Positions 8,352 through 18,002 are shown, counted from the stretch's first letter. The stretch is DNA of 64,000 nt from Vibrio splendidus (GCF_001557875.1 NZ_LNRF01000001.1:124001-188000); one strand, 5' to 3'. A program made the numbers and translations. The notes: generated by a model not told the origin, from the letters alone.

Positions 8352-10763
8352 TTAACCTAAAACCACCTCGATGGTGTGCTCACCAGAAGTAAACACTGGC
8401 GCTTTATTACCTGAAATCAGGTCACCATTGACCTTCATCTCAACCACGCCCTTACACACGTTATTCGGGTTCGTGACATGGATATGATAAGTCGCACCTC
8501 GGAACTGACGACGGACTTTGAACTCAGGCCACTCCGCCGGAATACAAGGGTCCACCAGCAAGCCATCCACTTCAGGACGAACACCCAGAATCCATTGTGT
8601 ACCCGCAACGTATGTCCAAGATGAAGTACCAGAAAGCCACGCATTGCGTCCTAAACCGAACTGTTTATGTTCGTCACCCAAGATATTTTGTGGGTAGCAG
8701 TAGGGTTCAGATTCAAAGGTATCAATGTCATCATTTTTTGAAGCAGGGTTGATTTGACGGTAGTACTCATAAGCACGCTCGCCGTTACCCATTTTCGCTT
8801 CCGCGATCATCACCCATGGGTTTGAATGCAGGAAGATACCGCCGTTCTCTTTCGCACCTGGTGGATACGTTGATACGCCACCTAGCTGTGGATCAAAACC
8901 GTTGTAGCCCGGTGTTGAAAGCTTGATGCCATTGGTGGTGTTTAGTTTGTTGTAAACCGAGTCTAGCGCTTGCGTTGCACGTTCTTGAGTCGCGAAACCA
9001 GAGATCACAGGCCAGCTTTGACCGTTAGTGTAGATCTGCCCTTGCTCATTTTTATGAGATCCGATTGGCAGACCTTGCTCATCGAAGTAACGCACAAACC
9101 ACTCACCATCCCAGCCGCACTCGTTGACCGTACTCTGCATCTGTTGGTACTGATCTTTAAACTTAGCCGTCAGTTGTTCCTCACCGCGTAGCTCACAAAG
9201 GTCCAGCATATCAAGCAGGGCTTTACCGTACATGTTAGCTACCATCATCGACTCTGCACCCGTTGGCAGGTTCACCGTATCATTCCAGTCTGCAAAACCT
9301 AATAACGGTAGGCCGTGCTCACCCGTATTGGTGTAGGTAAATTCGATCGCGCGACACAAGTGATCCCACACAGTTCCTGTTTCCACAGGGTTGCCCGCTT
9401 TGTCTTTTTGGTAGAACGGAATCTCTTTGTTCAAGAAATCAGCATTGCCTGTCTCTTTCACATATTGAGTGACTGCGTAGATGATCCACAGATGATCGTC
9501 ACCGTAATAATCCGGGCGATCTTCCTCTTCACGCGAGTCACCTGCGTTCGCTTCCATCGTTGATGGGAAGAACTGATGCATCGCAGAACCGTTGGTGTTC
9601 TGAACAGACAACAGACGCTCGATAAACTCACGCGCTTCTTCCGGCATGTGAGTAATTACGCCTAAAGTATCTTGAGACGAATCACGGAAACCAATACCAC
9701 GGGCGCCATAGCCAAGCTGGTACAGAGACAGGTAACGAGACCAGTTTTTGGTGGTGTGACACTGACGTGGGTTATGTACGTTAAGCATCGAGTTCATTGC
9801 CGGATCTGGCGTTTCAACCTGAACCGCTTGTAGGTAACCATCCCAATGTTCAGCCAGTTCAGCGAAAGCTGAATCAACCACTTGATGGTCACGATATTTA
9901 GCCAGCAGAGGAAGTGCTGCTTCGAGGCTCTGTTCTTGTGCGATTTGTACCACTGTACGTTCAGTCTGCTCTGGAGATAACCAACCCAAACGCAGGTTAA
10001 GCGCGCCAATGTTGTCGCCACGCAAACACTCAGTATTGCCTAATTCATCATTGTTTAGTGCTTCTGGTGCTGCCCATGTACCGTAGCCCAAATTACCTAA
10101 GAACGACTGGCGATCACCATCAAACGACGTCGCAGGGCGATCCGCTGTCATCAGATTCACCGCGTAATCGCGCTTCATGAAGGCGTACTGCTCAAGCACG
10201 GTATGGCCCGATTCTTGTTGGTGCGCTTTCAATGTCATGGTTTGTGGAACCCAGTCAGCATTGAGTAGCTGTTTAAGCGCATCGAAGTGCGTAAATTCGT
10301 ACACAGGCACCACATCAACGTGCAGCGCTTTGTCTGAAATGTTGGTGACTTTGATGTCTTGTAGCAGTACTTGGTCAGCTTTTGGTACGAAGAAAGTCGC
10401 TTCACAACGTACACCAAAAGCTTCTGCAATGATTGTGGTGTATGACAAACCGGTGTGGTTTTCAAACTTATCTAGCGGCTTCAAGGTTGGCGTATAGAAA
10501 GGTGAGAATATTTCTACATTGCCCGCTTCATCACGCACCTTGAGGTATAGGGTCGAGCCTTTAAAATCTGAATTTGGCAGTTGTGCAATGTACTTAGTGA
10601 TACGGTTGAGCGCAGGATCGCCCTTACATAACAACACGCCACCGTTGCTATCAACAATGCCACCGAAATCTAATGTGCCGACATAGTTACACCATTTGAT
10701 CGGCGTACACGGTGTGGTTGCTACGTATTCTTTGTTTTTATCGTCAAAATATCCGAATTTCAT
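8352..10763 (-). CDS. GH94 family glycoside phosphorylase (cellobiose/laminaribiose/cellobionate phosphorylase type)
   Basis: The 803-residue protein begins MKFGYFDDKNKEYV, the usual N-terminus of GH94 phosphorylases, and has the family length. D492 in ADWND lies where cellobiose phosphorylase has its general acid, and YYGDDHLWIIYAVTQYV matches the conserved catalytic-barrel core. GH94 enzymes split beta-linked disaccharides with inorganic phosphate, giving alpha-glucose-1-phosphate plus the acceptor sugar in the cytoplasm. The acceptor could be glucose (cellobiose or laminaribiose) or gluconate (cellobionate); I cannot decide from sequence alone. Start: ATG at 10763, or the adjacent ATG at 10766, with AGGG upstream. 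It is the last gene of the apparent LacI-to-GH94 operon, 111 bases after the ATPase. Confidence 0.87.
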   Translation of the reverse strand: MKFGYFDDKNKEYVATTPCTPIKWCNYVGTLDFGGIVDSNGGVLLCKGDPALNRITKYIAQLPNSDFKGSTLYLKVRDEAGNVEIFSPFYTPTLKPLDKFENHTGLSYTTIIAEAFGVRCEATFFVPKADQVLLQDIKVTNISDKALHVDVVPVYEFTHFDALKQLLNADWVPQTMTLKAHQQESGHTVLEQYAFMKRDYAVNLMTADRPATSFDGDRQSFLGNLGYGTWAAPEALNNDELGNTECLRGDNIGALNLRLGWLSPEQTERTVVQIAQEQSLEAALPLLAKYRDHQVVDSAFAELAEHWDGYLQAVQVETPDPAMNSMLNVHNPRQCHTTKNWSRYLSLYQLGYGARGIGFRDSSQDTLGVITHMPEEAREFIERLLSVQNTNGSAMHQFFPSTMEANAGDSREEEDRPDYYGDDHLWIIYAVTQYVKETGNADFLNKEIPFYQKDKAGNPVETGTVWDHLCRAIEFTYTNTGEHGLPLLGFADWNDTVNLPTGAESMMVANMYGKALLDMLDLCELRGEEQLTAKFKDQYQQMQSTVNECGWDGEWFVRYFDEQGLPIGSHKNEQGQIYTNGQSWPVISGFATQERATQALDSVYNKLNTTNGIKLSTPGYNGFDPQLGGVSTYPPGAKENGGIFLHSNPWVMIAEAKMGNGERAYEYYRQINPASKNDDIDTFESEPYCYPQNILGDEHKQFGLGRNAWLSGTSSWTYVAGTQWILGVRPEVDGLLVDPCIPAEWPEFKVRRQFRGATYHIHVTNPNNVCKGVVEMKVNGDLISGNKAPVFTSGEHTIEVVLG

Positions 10764-10874
10764 CATCACTATCCCTAGCCCCTCCCAAATCAGGAGGAGC
10801 CAAAACAATTTGTTGTAAGTAGATTGGTATCAGCTCAATGGCTGACTTAAGTTGACTGGTTAGCTCGTAATTGA

Positions 10875-11966
10875 CTAGCTCGCTAGCGAGTTCTCGCTAA
10901 GTGCGTCAAACAGGTGGAAGGCATCCAAATCCAAGTAAAGTGTCAGTTCTTTCACATCCACTTCAGCGGCTTGGGTCTCAACCATCAGCGGTTGGCCGCC
11001 GATTTCTGTTTTCAGAAGAATGCTCGCGCCTAGCAGTTCCTTGTCTTTGATTTTCACAGGGAATGGCAGTACACGGTCGTGGTCCACTTGCTCGGCACGT
11101 AGGTGAATATCTGTTGGACGAACACCAAAATGCAGCGCTAGATTTTTAGAGGCCAGAGACTTAAAGCGTTCCGGCAATGGGATATGAACATCGCCAAGTT
11201 CAACGAAGTATTCGCCTTCTTTTTCAATCAGCTTAGCTTCCAACATGTTCATTGACGGGTTACCGATAAATTGCGCAACAAATTTGTTAGCCGGGCGTTG
11301 GAACACCTCTGTTGGCGTACCCACTTGAGCGACATAACCGTCTTTCAGGATCACAATGCGATCTGCCAGTGTCATCGCTTCGATCTGGTCGTGTGTTACG
11401 TAGATCGTGGTGGTTTTAAGCTCGCGGTGTAGGTGTTTGATCTCTTCACGCATCACACCACGCAGTTTTGCATCTAGGTTAGATAACGGCTCGTCGAACA
11501 AGAAAACCTTAGGGGTACGAACCATCGCACGCCCCATTGCCACACGCTGGCGTTGACCACCAGAAAGCTCTTTTGGCTTACGGTTCAGTAGTGGATCAAG
11601 CTCCAGCATTTTCGCCGCTTTTAGTACTTCTACGTCGATTTCCGCTTTCGGCATGCCTTTCAGTTTTAGTGCGAAGGCGATGTTCTCGTAAACCGTCATG
11701 TGTGGGTACAGAGCGTAGCTTTGGAATACCATCGCCAAATCGCGGTCTTTCGCATCGACTTTGTTCATCAACTTGCCGCCAACTACGATGTCACCAGAGC
11801 TGATGCTTTCAAGTCCGGCAAGCATACGTAGCGTTGTCGATTTACCACAGCCTGATGGGCCAAGGAAAACCACGAATTCACCATCTTCAACCGTAAAATC
11901 AAACTCTTTGACAACTTCAACATCACCGAATGATTTTTTGATGTTCTTAAATTCTACTTTAGCCAT
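10875..11966 (-). CDS. Sugar ABC transporter ATP-binding protein (MalK/MsmK/UgpC family)
   Basis: The 363-residue protein has Walker A GPSGCGKST, signature LSGGQRQR, Walker B VFLFDEPLSNLD and a C-terminal MalK-type OB-fold regulatory region (from about residue 235). This is the ATPase of CUT1 carbohydrate importers and energises the permease pair encoded upstream at 13333-15214. Its ATG overlaps the stop codon of the GH1 gene by one base (TAATG), a strong sign of translational coupling. Some MsmK-type ATPases serve several importers, but the location here suggests a dedicated partner. Confidence 0.94.
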   Translation of the reverse strand: MAKVEFKNIKKSFGDVEVVKEFDFTVEDGEFVVFLGPSGCGKSTTLRMLAGLESISSGDIVVGGKLMNKVDAKDRDLAMVFQSYALYPHMTVYENIAFALKLKGMPKAEIDVEVLKAAKMLELDPLLNRKPKELSGGQRQRVAMGRAMVRTPKVFLFDEPLSNLDAKLRGVMREEIKHLHRELKTTTIYVTHDQIEAMTLADRIVILKDGYVAQVGTPTEVFQRPANKFVAQFIGNPSMNMLEAKLIEKEGEYFVELGDVHIPLPERFKSLASKNLALHFGVRPTDIHLRAEQVDHDRVLPFPVKIKDKELLGASILLKTEIGGQPLMVETQAAEVDVKELTLYLDLDAFHLFDALSENSLAS

Positions 11967-13315
11967 TATCTGTTCTCCTCAGCGCGCTCTAGAAGCATAT
12001 TTCGATACGCAATTGCGCTCTGTTTCAATGTTCTTTCTTGGGTGGTGTAATCAACGTGGACGATGCCAAAACGCTGGCAATAACCGAATGCCCACTCAAA
12101 GTTATCCATAAGGCTCCAAGCGAAGTAGCCATCGACTTTCACGCCAGCTTCAATGGCGTTGTGAACCGCTTCGATATGACCTTGGAAATAACGAACTCGT
12201 TGGTCGTCCATCACTTGTCCATTAACACGCTCGTCGTTACCTGCAGCACCGTTCTCTGTGATGTAAATGGGTGGCATATTTTCGTAGCGAGCATCCAAAC
12301 GCATTAGCAAATCCGTTAGGCCTTGTGGGTTGATTTCCCAGCCGATGTAAGTGTGCTCTGCGTCAGTCTGTTTCACTGATTCAATGTCGCCATTCTCGTT
12401 GAAGCGAGCGACATTGCGTGTGTAGTAGTTGATACCGATGTAATCAACAGGTGCACTGATGATGTCCAAATCACCTTCTAAAATCATCGGCATATTCATC
12501 GCTTGGCGCTCGACGACCAGTTGTGGGTATTCACCCTTCAATACTGGGTCGATAAACCAGTGGTAGTTCTCTGCTTCACAGTAGTCTGCGGCGCCTTGAT
12601 CTTGTGGCGTTAGCGGGTAAGCTGGAGTCGCGTTAAATACCACTCCATGCTTAGCATGAGGCGCATTCTTGCGAAGAATCGGCATTGCTAAACCGTGAGC
12701 CAACATTAGGTGGTGAGATGCTAAGTAGCCCTCTTTCTCACCCTTGATACCCGGCGCATGTTCGCCCCAGCGGTAACCTAGGAACGCAGACACAAACGGT
12801 TCATTGAGTGTGGTGTATACGTCGATGGTATCGCCAAAATACTTGCTCACCACTTCTGCATATTCAGCGAATTTGTAAGATGTTTCTCGGTTTAACCAGC
12901 CGCCCTTGTCTTCAAGATATTGCGGAAGATCCCAGTGGTACAAAGTCACATACACTTTCATGCCACGAGCATGGCACTCGTCGATAATCTGACCGTAAAA
13001 CTCAAGGCCTTGTTGATTCACCACACCGTCTTGCGGCAGAATACGGGGCCATGCAATTGACAGGCGGTAAGCATCAACACCTAAACCTTGAATCATCTCG
13101 ATATCTTGCTTCCACAAGTGGTAGTGGTCGCACGCCACATCACCACTGTCGCCGTTATCTACCTTACCTGGCGTCTTACAAAACGTGTCCCAGATAGACG
13201 GTGTACGACCGCCCTCTTCAACGCCGCCTTCAATTTGGTATGAAGATGTCGCGACACCGAATACAAATTCCTTACTGCGTAACTTTGAATCACTTGGAAG
13301 TTGAAATTTATTCAT
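11966..13315 (-). CDS. GH1 beta-glucosidase
   Basis: The 449-residue protein is a full-length GH1 enzyme. E172 in TLNEP is the acid/base and E354 in YITENG is the nucleophile of this retaining family; the N-terminal FVFGVATSSYQIEG motif is also typical. It has no signal peptide, so it should hydrolyse imported beta-glucosides such as cellobiose, laminaribiose or aryl glucosides in the cytoplasm, releasing glucose. It lies between the permease gene (17 bases upstream) and the ATPase gene (one-base overlap) within one operon. The co-occurrence of a hydrolase (GH1) and a phosphorylase (GH94) gives two routes for the same class of sugar. 6-phospho-beta-glucosidase activity is less likely because the importer is ABC-type and not PTS. 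Confidence 0.92.
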   Translation of the reverse strand: MNKFQLPSDSKLRSKEFVFGVATSSYQIEGGVEEGGRTPSIWDTFCKTPGKVDNGDSGDVACDHYHLWKQDIEMIQGLGVDAYRLSIAWPRILPQDGVVNQQGLEFYGQIIDECHARGMKVYVTLYHWDLPQYLEDKGGWLNRETSYKFAEYAEVVSKYFGDTIDVYTTLNEPFVSAFLGYRWGEHAPGIKGEKEGYLASHHLMLAHGLAMPILRKNAPHAKHGVVFNATPAYPLTPQDQGAADYCEAENYHWFIDPVLKGEYPQLVVERQAMNMPMILEGDLDIISAPVDYIGINYYTRNVARFNENGDIESVKQTDAEHTYIGWEINPQGLTDLLMRLDARYENMPPIYITENGAAGNDERVNGQVMDDQRVRYFQGHIEAVHNAIEAGVKVDGYFAWSLMDNFEWAFGYCQRFGIVHVDYTTQERTLKQSAIAYRNMLLERAEENR

Positions 13316-13332
13316 TGTTATAACCCTTAAAC

Positions 13333-14226
13333 CTAACCTTTAACTGCGCCGGACGTTAAACCACTGATCATCTGTTTCGAGGCGAACAGGTATGTAATCA
13401 CGAGTGGTAAAATAGAAATTGTGGTACCTAGCATTACCGCGCCCCATGGCGTATTCGGAATACCTTGAACACTTCGTAGTGCTTGTGTAATGACATAGTT
13501 ATCTGGGTTGTTTAGCACCACGAGAGGCTGCATAAACATGTTCCAGAAGAAAACGAACTGAACGATAGCCAATGTTGCTAGAGCTGGTTTCATCAGTGGC
13601 AATACCACACTCCAGTACGTTCTGAACTCACCTGCGCCATCCAGTTTCGCTGCTTCTAACAGCTCTTTAGGAATCGATGCAATCACGTGCTGACGCATCA
13701 AGAAGATACCAAATGGTGTGGTGGTGAACGGTAGCCATACCGCCATGTGGTTATCTAGCAAGCCTAAGAATTTCACGATCATGAAGTAAGGAATCAAGCT
13801 AAGCACCGGCGGAATCGCCATTGAGCCAACCAGCATGCCGAACAACACGTTCTTACCGCGGAACTTAAACACAGCAAACGCGTAACCGCCCATGCTACAG
13901 AACAGCAACGAGATAGTGGTGCCTAAGAAAGCAACGTAAATCGAGTTAAACATCGCTTTCCAAAACGGCATGATTTCCAGCAGTTTTGCGTAGTTCACCA
14001 TTAGGCTATCGCCAATCGCAAAGCTGATACCTGAGCCGAAGATTTCCGAGCGATCACGTGTTGAAAGCAGAGCTGACCACACAAACGGGAACACCGTAAT
14101 GATTGCAGAAACAACCAGTAATATGCCGAGCATAACCATCAAGATCTTAGTCATGATGTACATGGTGCGTTCGCTTGGCATTAGGCCACTTAGTGGTGAA
14201 GTATTTGTCTTAATTGATGTCGACAT
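13333..14226 (-). CDS. Carbohydrate ABC transporter permease (MalG-like)
   Basis: The 297-residue membrane protein has about six hydrophobic segments, the first near residues 30-52. The EAA loop reads EAAKLDGAGEFRTYWSVVLP, the contact site for the ATPase coupling helix. Order and length match the MalG-type subunit of CUT1 importers, which forms a heterodimer with the MalF-type subunit encoded immediately upstream. The intergenic gap to that gene is one base. It ends with LTSGAVKG, the conserved permease tail. Substrate is inferred from the neighbouring GH1 and GH94 genes to be a beta-glucan oligosaccharide. Confidence 0.94.
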   Translation of the reverse strand: MSTSIKTNTSPLSGLMPSERTMYIMTKILMVMLGILLVVSAIITVFPFVWSALLSTRDRSEIFGSGISFAIGDSLMVNYAKLLEIMPFWKAMFNSIYVAFLGTTISLLFCSMGGYAFAVFKFRGKNVLFGMLVGSMAIPPVLSLIPYFMIVKFLGLLDNHMAVWLPFTTTPFGIFLMRQHVIASIPKELLEAAKLDGAGEFRTYWSVVLPLMKPALATLAIVQFVFFWNMFMQPLVVLNNPDNYVITQALRSVQGIPNTPWGAVMLGTTISILPLVITYLFASKQMISGLTSGAVKG

Positions 14227-14227
14227 C

Positions 14228-15214
14228 TTAATGTTCCCCTAAGCCTTTCTTACCGAAGAATAAAAATTGAACCAAGGTGCACGTTGCGATAAGTGCAAAT
14301 AGAAGCCATGAAATCGCTGACGCTGTGCCCATTTCTAACCATTCCCAACCCACTTTGTAGAGGTACATAGAGATAGTTAGACCTGATTGCCCCGTACCAC
14401 CTGTACCACGCGTTAGGACGAACGGTTCTTCAAACATTTGCAGGTTGCCGATGATGGTCATCGTGATAGCAAAGAAGATGAATGGGCGAATCATTGGTAG
14501 TGAAATGTTCCAAAAGCGGCGGAAGGCATTCGCACCGTCCATACGAGCAGCTTCTAGAATATCTTTAGGGATCGTCATTAAACCAGTGGTGTAAAGGACG
14601 ATGTTAAAACCGGTGTATTTCCAAAAAACCATGATCGCGATAGACGGCTTCACCATAGTGGCATCGTCTAACCAGCGGATTGGTTGAAAATCGTTAACCC
14701 AAGCAAATGCCCAACCAAACAGCGTGCTATCGGCCAGAGCCATTAGCGTTTGGTTAATAATTCCTGAGTTAGGAGAGTACATATTGAAGAAAATCAGTGA
14801 CGCTGCGACCGTTGATGTGATGAACGGTAGAAAGTACGCCGATGTTAGCCAGTGACGCATACGGTCACCCATTGAAACCAACATGTAAGCCACTGGAATA
14901 GCGACTAAGTGCTGAGCCACACCCGAAGTGATTGCTAGCCACAATGTGTTCTTTAACGAACGCCATAGCCACGGGTCAGTCAATGCAATGTGATAGTTCT
15001 CAAAACCAACGAACTGCATTGCGTCCATGCCCTGTACTGGGTTCCATTCGTGGAACGACAGGTAAACAGAGAACAACAGCGGGAAGATCCCAAATACAGA
15101 AAAAATGATCAGAAACGGCAGAAGGAATCCATACGGTGTAAGCGCTTTCAAATTCAGACGAGAAAAAAGGCTTTTGTCCGCAGGTTCTATCGTTGTGCTC
15201 GCTGTATGATTCAT
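14228..15214 (-). CDS. Carbohydrate ABC transporter permease (MalF-like)
   Basis: The 328-residue protein has an N-terminal cytoplasmic stretch of about 30 residues, then several transmembrane helices starting at PYGFLLPFLIIFSVFGIFPL. The coupling loop EAARMDGANAFRRFWNISLP is present. It would pair with the MalG-like subunit to form the channel of the sugar importer. It follows the solute-binding protein gene by 67 bases, a slightly larger gap that is common after the abundant binding protein. Nothing in it is unusual. Confidence 0.94.
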   Translation of the reverse strand: MNHTASTTIEPADKSLFSRLNLKALTPYGFLLPFLIIFSVFGIFPLLFSVYLSFHEWNPVQGMDAMQFVGFENYHIALTDPWLWRSLKNTLWLAITSGVAQHLVAIPVAYMLVSMGDRMRHWLTSAYFLPFITSTVAASLIFFNMYSPNSGIINQTLMALADSTLFGWAFAWVNDFQPIRWLDDATMVKPSIAIMVFWKYTGFNIVLYTTGLMTIPKDILEAARMDGANAFRRFWNISLPMIRPFIFFAITMTIIGNLQMFEEPFVLTRGTGGTGQSGLTISMYLYKVGWEWLEMGTASAISWLLFALIATCTLVQFLFFGKKGLGEH

Positions 15215-15281
15215 AGTAACGACCTCTTAAAAAAGGAAGCGCGTTATCCACGCTTCCTCACTTACTCAAAATAAAAACAAA

Positions 15282-16529
15282 TTAAAGATTACGCGTACGA
15301 CGCTTGATTAGACGCTCTGCCTCTTTCAATGCAGTCTCGATGTCCTTACCTTCATCAAGCACTTCCATCAATGCGTTCTCTAAAATTATAGAACGTGCTA
15401 CATGGTCGCCTTGAGCTGGAGATACTGGCTTGATATTTTGCGCAACTTCAGCAAATAGAAGACGGGCTTTTTGTCCGCCTAGGAACTCCATCTCTTCTTG
15501 GAACAGCTCATCGTCATACGTTGTTGTATTCGCAGGGAAAGCAGCAATCGTTTCGAAGTGCTTAAGCTGTACTTCACGGTCAGTTGTCATGTATTCAATA
15601 AGAGCCCAAGCTTCATCTGGGTTATCTGATTGAGTTGGAATTGAAAGGAATGAACCGCCCCAGCTGCCGTAGATGCCATCAGGTAGGTTTTCTACTGCCC
15701 ATTTACCTTTGGTTTCAGGAGCAATCCAGTTGTTTAGGTGACCAAGTAACCAAGCGCCAGAAAGTTGAGTTGCAAATGTGCCGTTGCGGAAGCCTTCGTA
15801 CCATTCGTTAGACCAAGCCAGAATGCGTCCGTCTAAGCCTTTGTCGCGAATCTCTTTTGCTACTTCAAAAGCGTGAACAAAACGCTCAGATGTCACAACT
15901 GGGTTGCCATCTTTATCAAAGTAAAGACCTTCACCTTCAGGAACCGTTGTGAAGATAATTGCCTGTGCAACGTCTGCCGCAGAAGCAATAAGTTGTACGT
16001 TTTGCTCTTTCAGTTTTTCACCGGCAGCGATGTATGAATCCCAATCTTTGATGGCTTCTTCTACATCAATACCCGCTTTTTCGAATACGTCGGTACGGTA
16101 ATACATAACACCTGGACCAAGATCGACAGGAATGCCATACATGTCGCCGTCAGCGCCTTTACCTTGCGCCCATGCGTAAGGTGCGAATCGTTCTTCGTAT
16201 TTATCTGCACCGTAGTTTTCAGACAGGTTAACTAGACCACCAGAGCCAACGAATGGACCGATTTTCTCAACGTCCACAACAATCACATCACCAGCCCCCG
16301 AGCCAGTAGCCAAGTTGGTAGTTAGCTTGGTGTGGTGGTCACCGTGGTTGTTCATAAGGTAATCAACTTTAATCCCTGTTTCCTTTTCGAAATCAGGCAG
16401 TAACACCTTCAGGCTGCTATCGAAATCAGGGAAGCCATCGAAACGAATCTCTTTGTCAGCCGCATTAACAGCCGTTGTACCTAATCCTAAAGCAACCGCG
16501 CACGAGAGCGCTAAGGTCTTAAATTTCAT
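15282..16529 (-). CDS. Extracellular sugar-binding protein of the ABC importer
   Basis: The 415-residue protein starts with a signal peptide (KFKTLALSCAVALGLGTTAVNA, cleavage after about residue 23) and then has the fold of family 1 solute-binding proteins (KEIRFDGFPDFDSSLKVLLP; later GSWGGSFLSIPTQS). It should capture oligosaccharide in the periplasm and deliver it to the two permeases. The ATG has AAGGAT upstream. The gene starts only 18 bases after the LacI stop codon, so the regulator appears to be the first gene of this operon. The exact ligand is unknown; the enzyme set points to a beta-linked gluco-oligosaccharide. Confidence 0.93.
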   Translation of the reverse strand: MKFKTLALSCAVALGLGTTAVNAADKEIRFDGFPDFDSSLKVLLPDFEKETGIKVDYLMNNHGDHHTKLTTNLATGSGAGDVIVVDVEKIGPFVGSGGLVNLSENYGADKYEERFAPYAWAQGKGADGDMYGIPVDLGPGVMYYRTDVFEKAGIDVEEAIKDWDSYIAAGEKLKEQNVQLIASAADVAQAIIFTTVPEGEGLYFDKDGNPVVTSERFVHAFEVAKEIRDKGLDGRILAWSNEWYEGFRNGTFATQLSGAWLLGHLNNWIAPETKGKWAVENLPDGIYGSWGGSFLSIPTQSDNPDEAWALIEYMTTDREVQLKHFETIAAFPANTTTYDDELFQEEMEFLGGQKARLLFAEVAQNIKPVSPAQGDHVARSIILENALMEVLDEGKDIETALKEAERLIKRRTRNL

Positions 16530-16547
16530 GTTCTATCCTTAATGTTT

Positions 16548-17555
16548 TTATAGGGTAACGAGTAAATCCGATACCGAGTTTCTTGTGACCAACGTCGGCA
16601 GCAATTTAAAGTTCACGTCATGTTTAATTTTTTTTAGCTTCTGAAGAGTGAGCTGTACTGCTTCAGTGCTCATCTCTTCGATTGGGAAATTAATGGTGGT
16701 CAAACTAGGGGTCAGATAGCGCGCGAAGATGGTGTTATCGAAACCCACCAGTGATACATCTTTTGGAACAGACAGTCCCTCTTGATGCAGCACCTCAAAG
16801 GCACCAAACGCCATGTGATCATTCGAAGCAAACACCGCCGTAAAGTGACACTTACGGTTGATCAGCTTCTTCATAGCACTGATGCCCGTCTCTTCAGTAA
16901 AGCCCGCTTCCGAGACTAAAGCTTCATCGTAAGGCACACCCGCTTCTTCCAAGGCCTTTCGATACCCCTGCAAACGCCCCCTAGCGTCTGCTTTATCTAA
17001 AGGCCCGGTAATACACGCGATATCTGTATGTCCCTTTTGCAAAAGATATTGAGTAGCGAGTAGCCCCCCGACTTCGTTATCAATATCAATACAACTCATC
17101 GCCATTTCTGGGATGAAGCGGTTAATTAAAACCACAGGGGTCCCCTGTTCTTCCAATTCAATTAAATAGTCATCACTGAGCAGTTGAGTGTGAAGAATCA
17201 AAGCATCAACACGACGCCCCAACAGAAACTCCACCGACTCGCGCTGCCCTTGTTCGGTGTTCGAGCCCGCCGCAACAACAGCGTGGTAACCAAAGCGGCG
17301 TAGGTTTTCTTCTATGCTATGCAAGATGCCTGAATAGAAAGAGCCACCAAGCTCTGGAACAACAACGCCAACACTACCGGTACGACTTGAAGCCAAGGCT
17401 TGAGCGATAGAATTCGGACGATAACCCAACTCCTTGATCGCTTTTTCAACCTTTAATTTCTTGTCATGACTCACTCTACTAGTGCCGTTGATCACTCTAG
17501 ACACTGTCGCTTGAGACACACCTGCATGCTCTGATACGTGTTTAATTGTCGCCAC
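16548..17555 (-). CDS. LacI-family regulator, first gene of the beta-glucoside operon
   Basis: The 335-residue protein has the LacI N-terminal DNA-binding helix-turn-helix (HVSEHAGVSQATVSRVINGT, residues 5-24) and a sugar-binding core ending in a dimerisation region. It probably represses the operon when the inducing sugar is absent. CG-centred palindromes 25 and about 124 bases upstream, with a CRP-like site between them, suggest autoregulation together with catabolite control. Similar CG-centred motifs precede the porin at 19467. It shares the family, but little detailed sequence, with the regulator at 3015, so the locus has two separate sensors. Confidence 0.93.
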   Translation of the reverse strand: MATIKHVSEHAGVSQATVSRVINGTSRVSHDKKLKVEKAIKELGYRPNSIAQALASSRTGSVGVVVPELGGSFYSGILHSIEENLRRFGYHAVVAAGSNTEQGQRESVEFLLGRRVDALILHTQLLSDDYLIELEEQGTPVVLINRFIPEMAMSCIDIDNEVGGLLATQYLLQKGHTDIACITGPLDKADARGRLQGYRKALEEAGVPYDEALVSEAGFTEETGISAMKKLINRKCHFTAVFASNDHMAFGAFEVLHQEGLSVPKDVSLVGFDNTIFARYLTPSLTTINFPIEEMSTEAVQLTLQKLKKIKHDVNFKLLPTLVTRNSVSDLLVTL

Positions 17556-17579
17556 TCGAACCTCGATACTTCATTAGCT

Positions 17580-17593
17580 TGTAACCGCTTACA
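17580..17593. promoter_or_regulatory. LacI-type operator O1
   Basis: TGTAACCGCTTACA is a CG-centred palindrome (arms TGTAA and TTACA) 25 bases upstream of the LacI start. This is the usual form of a LacI-family operator. Assignment to the adjacent regulator is inferred. Confidence 0.7.
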
Positions 17594-17625
17594 AAACGAT
17601 TATTAAAGAATTAAGTCTGAGTAGA

Positions 17626-17641
17626 AGTGAGTGACATCACA
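17626..17641. promoter_or_regulatory. CRP-like site of the beta-glucoside operon
   Basis: AGTGA-N6-TCACA differs from the CRP consensus TGTGA-N6-TCACA at one position. It lies upstream of O1, as expected for activation by cAMP-CRP and repression by the LacI protein. Confidence 0.55.
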
Positions 17642-17678
17642 CTAAACCTCGAGCTAAAAAGGCCAGTTATGGAAATCA

Positions 17679-17692
17679 TGAAAGCGCTTACA
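17679..17692. promoter_or_regulatory. LacI-type operator O2
   Basis: TGAAAGCGCTTACA is a second CG-centred near-palindrome sharing GCTTACA with O1. It is 99 bases upstream of O1, a spacing compatible with DNA looping. Confidence 0.6.
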
Positions 17693-17705
17693 GATTACCT
17701 TCACA

Positions 17706-17724
17706 CCATGAAACTGTTTCATGG
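17706..17724. promoter_or_regulatory. Perfect 19-bp palindrome of unknown binder
   Basis: CCATGAAACTGTTTCATGG has 9-bp arms around one central base. It is close to O2 but its centre differs from the LacI-type sites. Its half CCATGAAACT recurs at 19574-19583 upstream of the porin. The rest of 17725-18000 contains no convincing gene. Confidence 0.55.
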
Positions 17725-18002
17725 ATTCATGAACCACTGATTAGTCAGTTTTGTTAAAAAACTTAGTTCAGTGAAGGGGTTTCAACATACTTATTGGCGT
17801 ATCAAATACGATTGATATCTAGTATTTCTCACTAGCAAACCTATTTATATGCAAGGGCCACGACGCTAATTAACCATTACAGTTACTAGGGATAAAGCAG
17901 GGTGCGCGAGATAAATTAAAATAATATGAAATGAGGTATTGAAGATGTCATGGAGAATAGAGGGAGAGGCAATCCCAAATGATAAAACAGATATTCAAGA
18001 CG

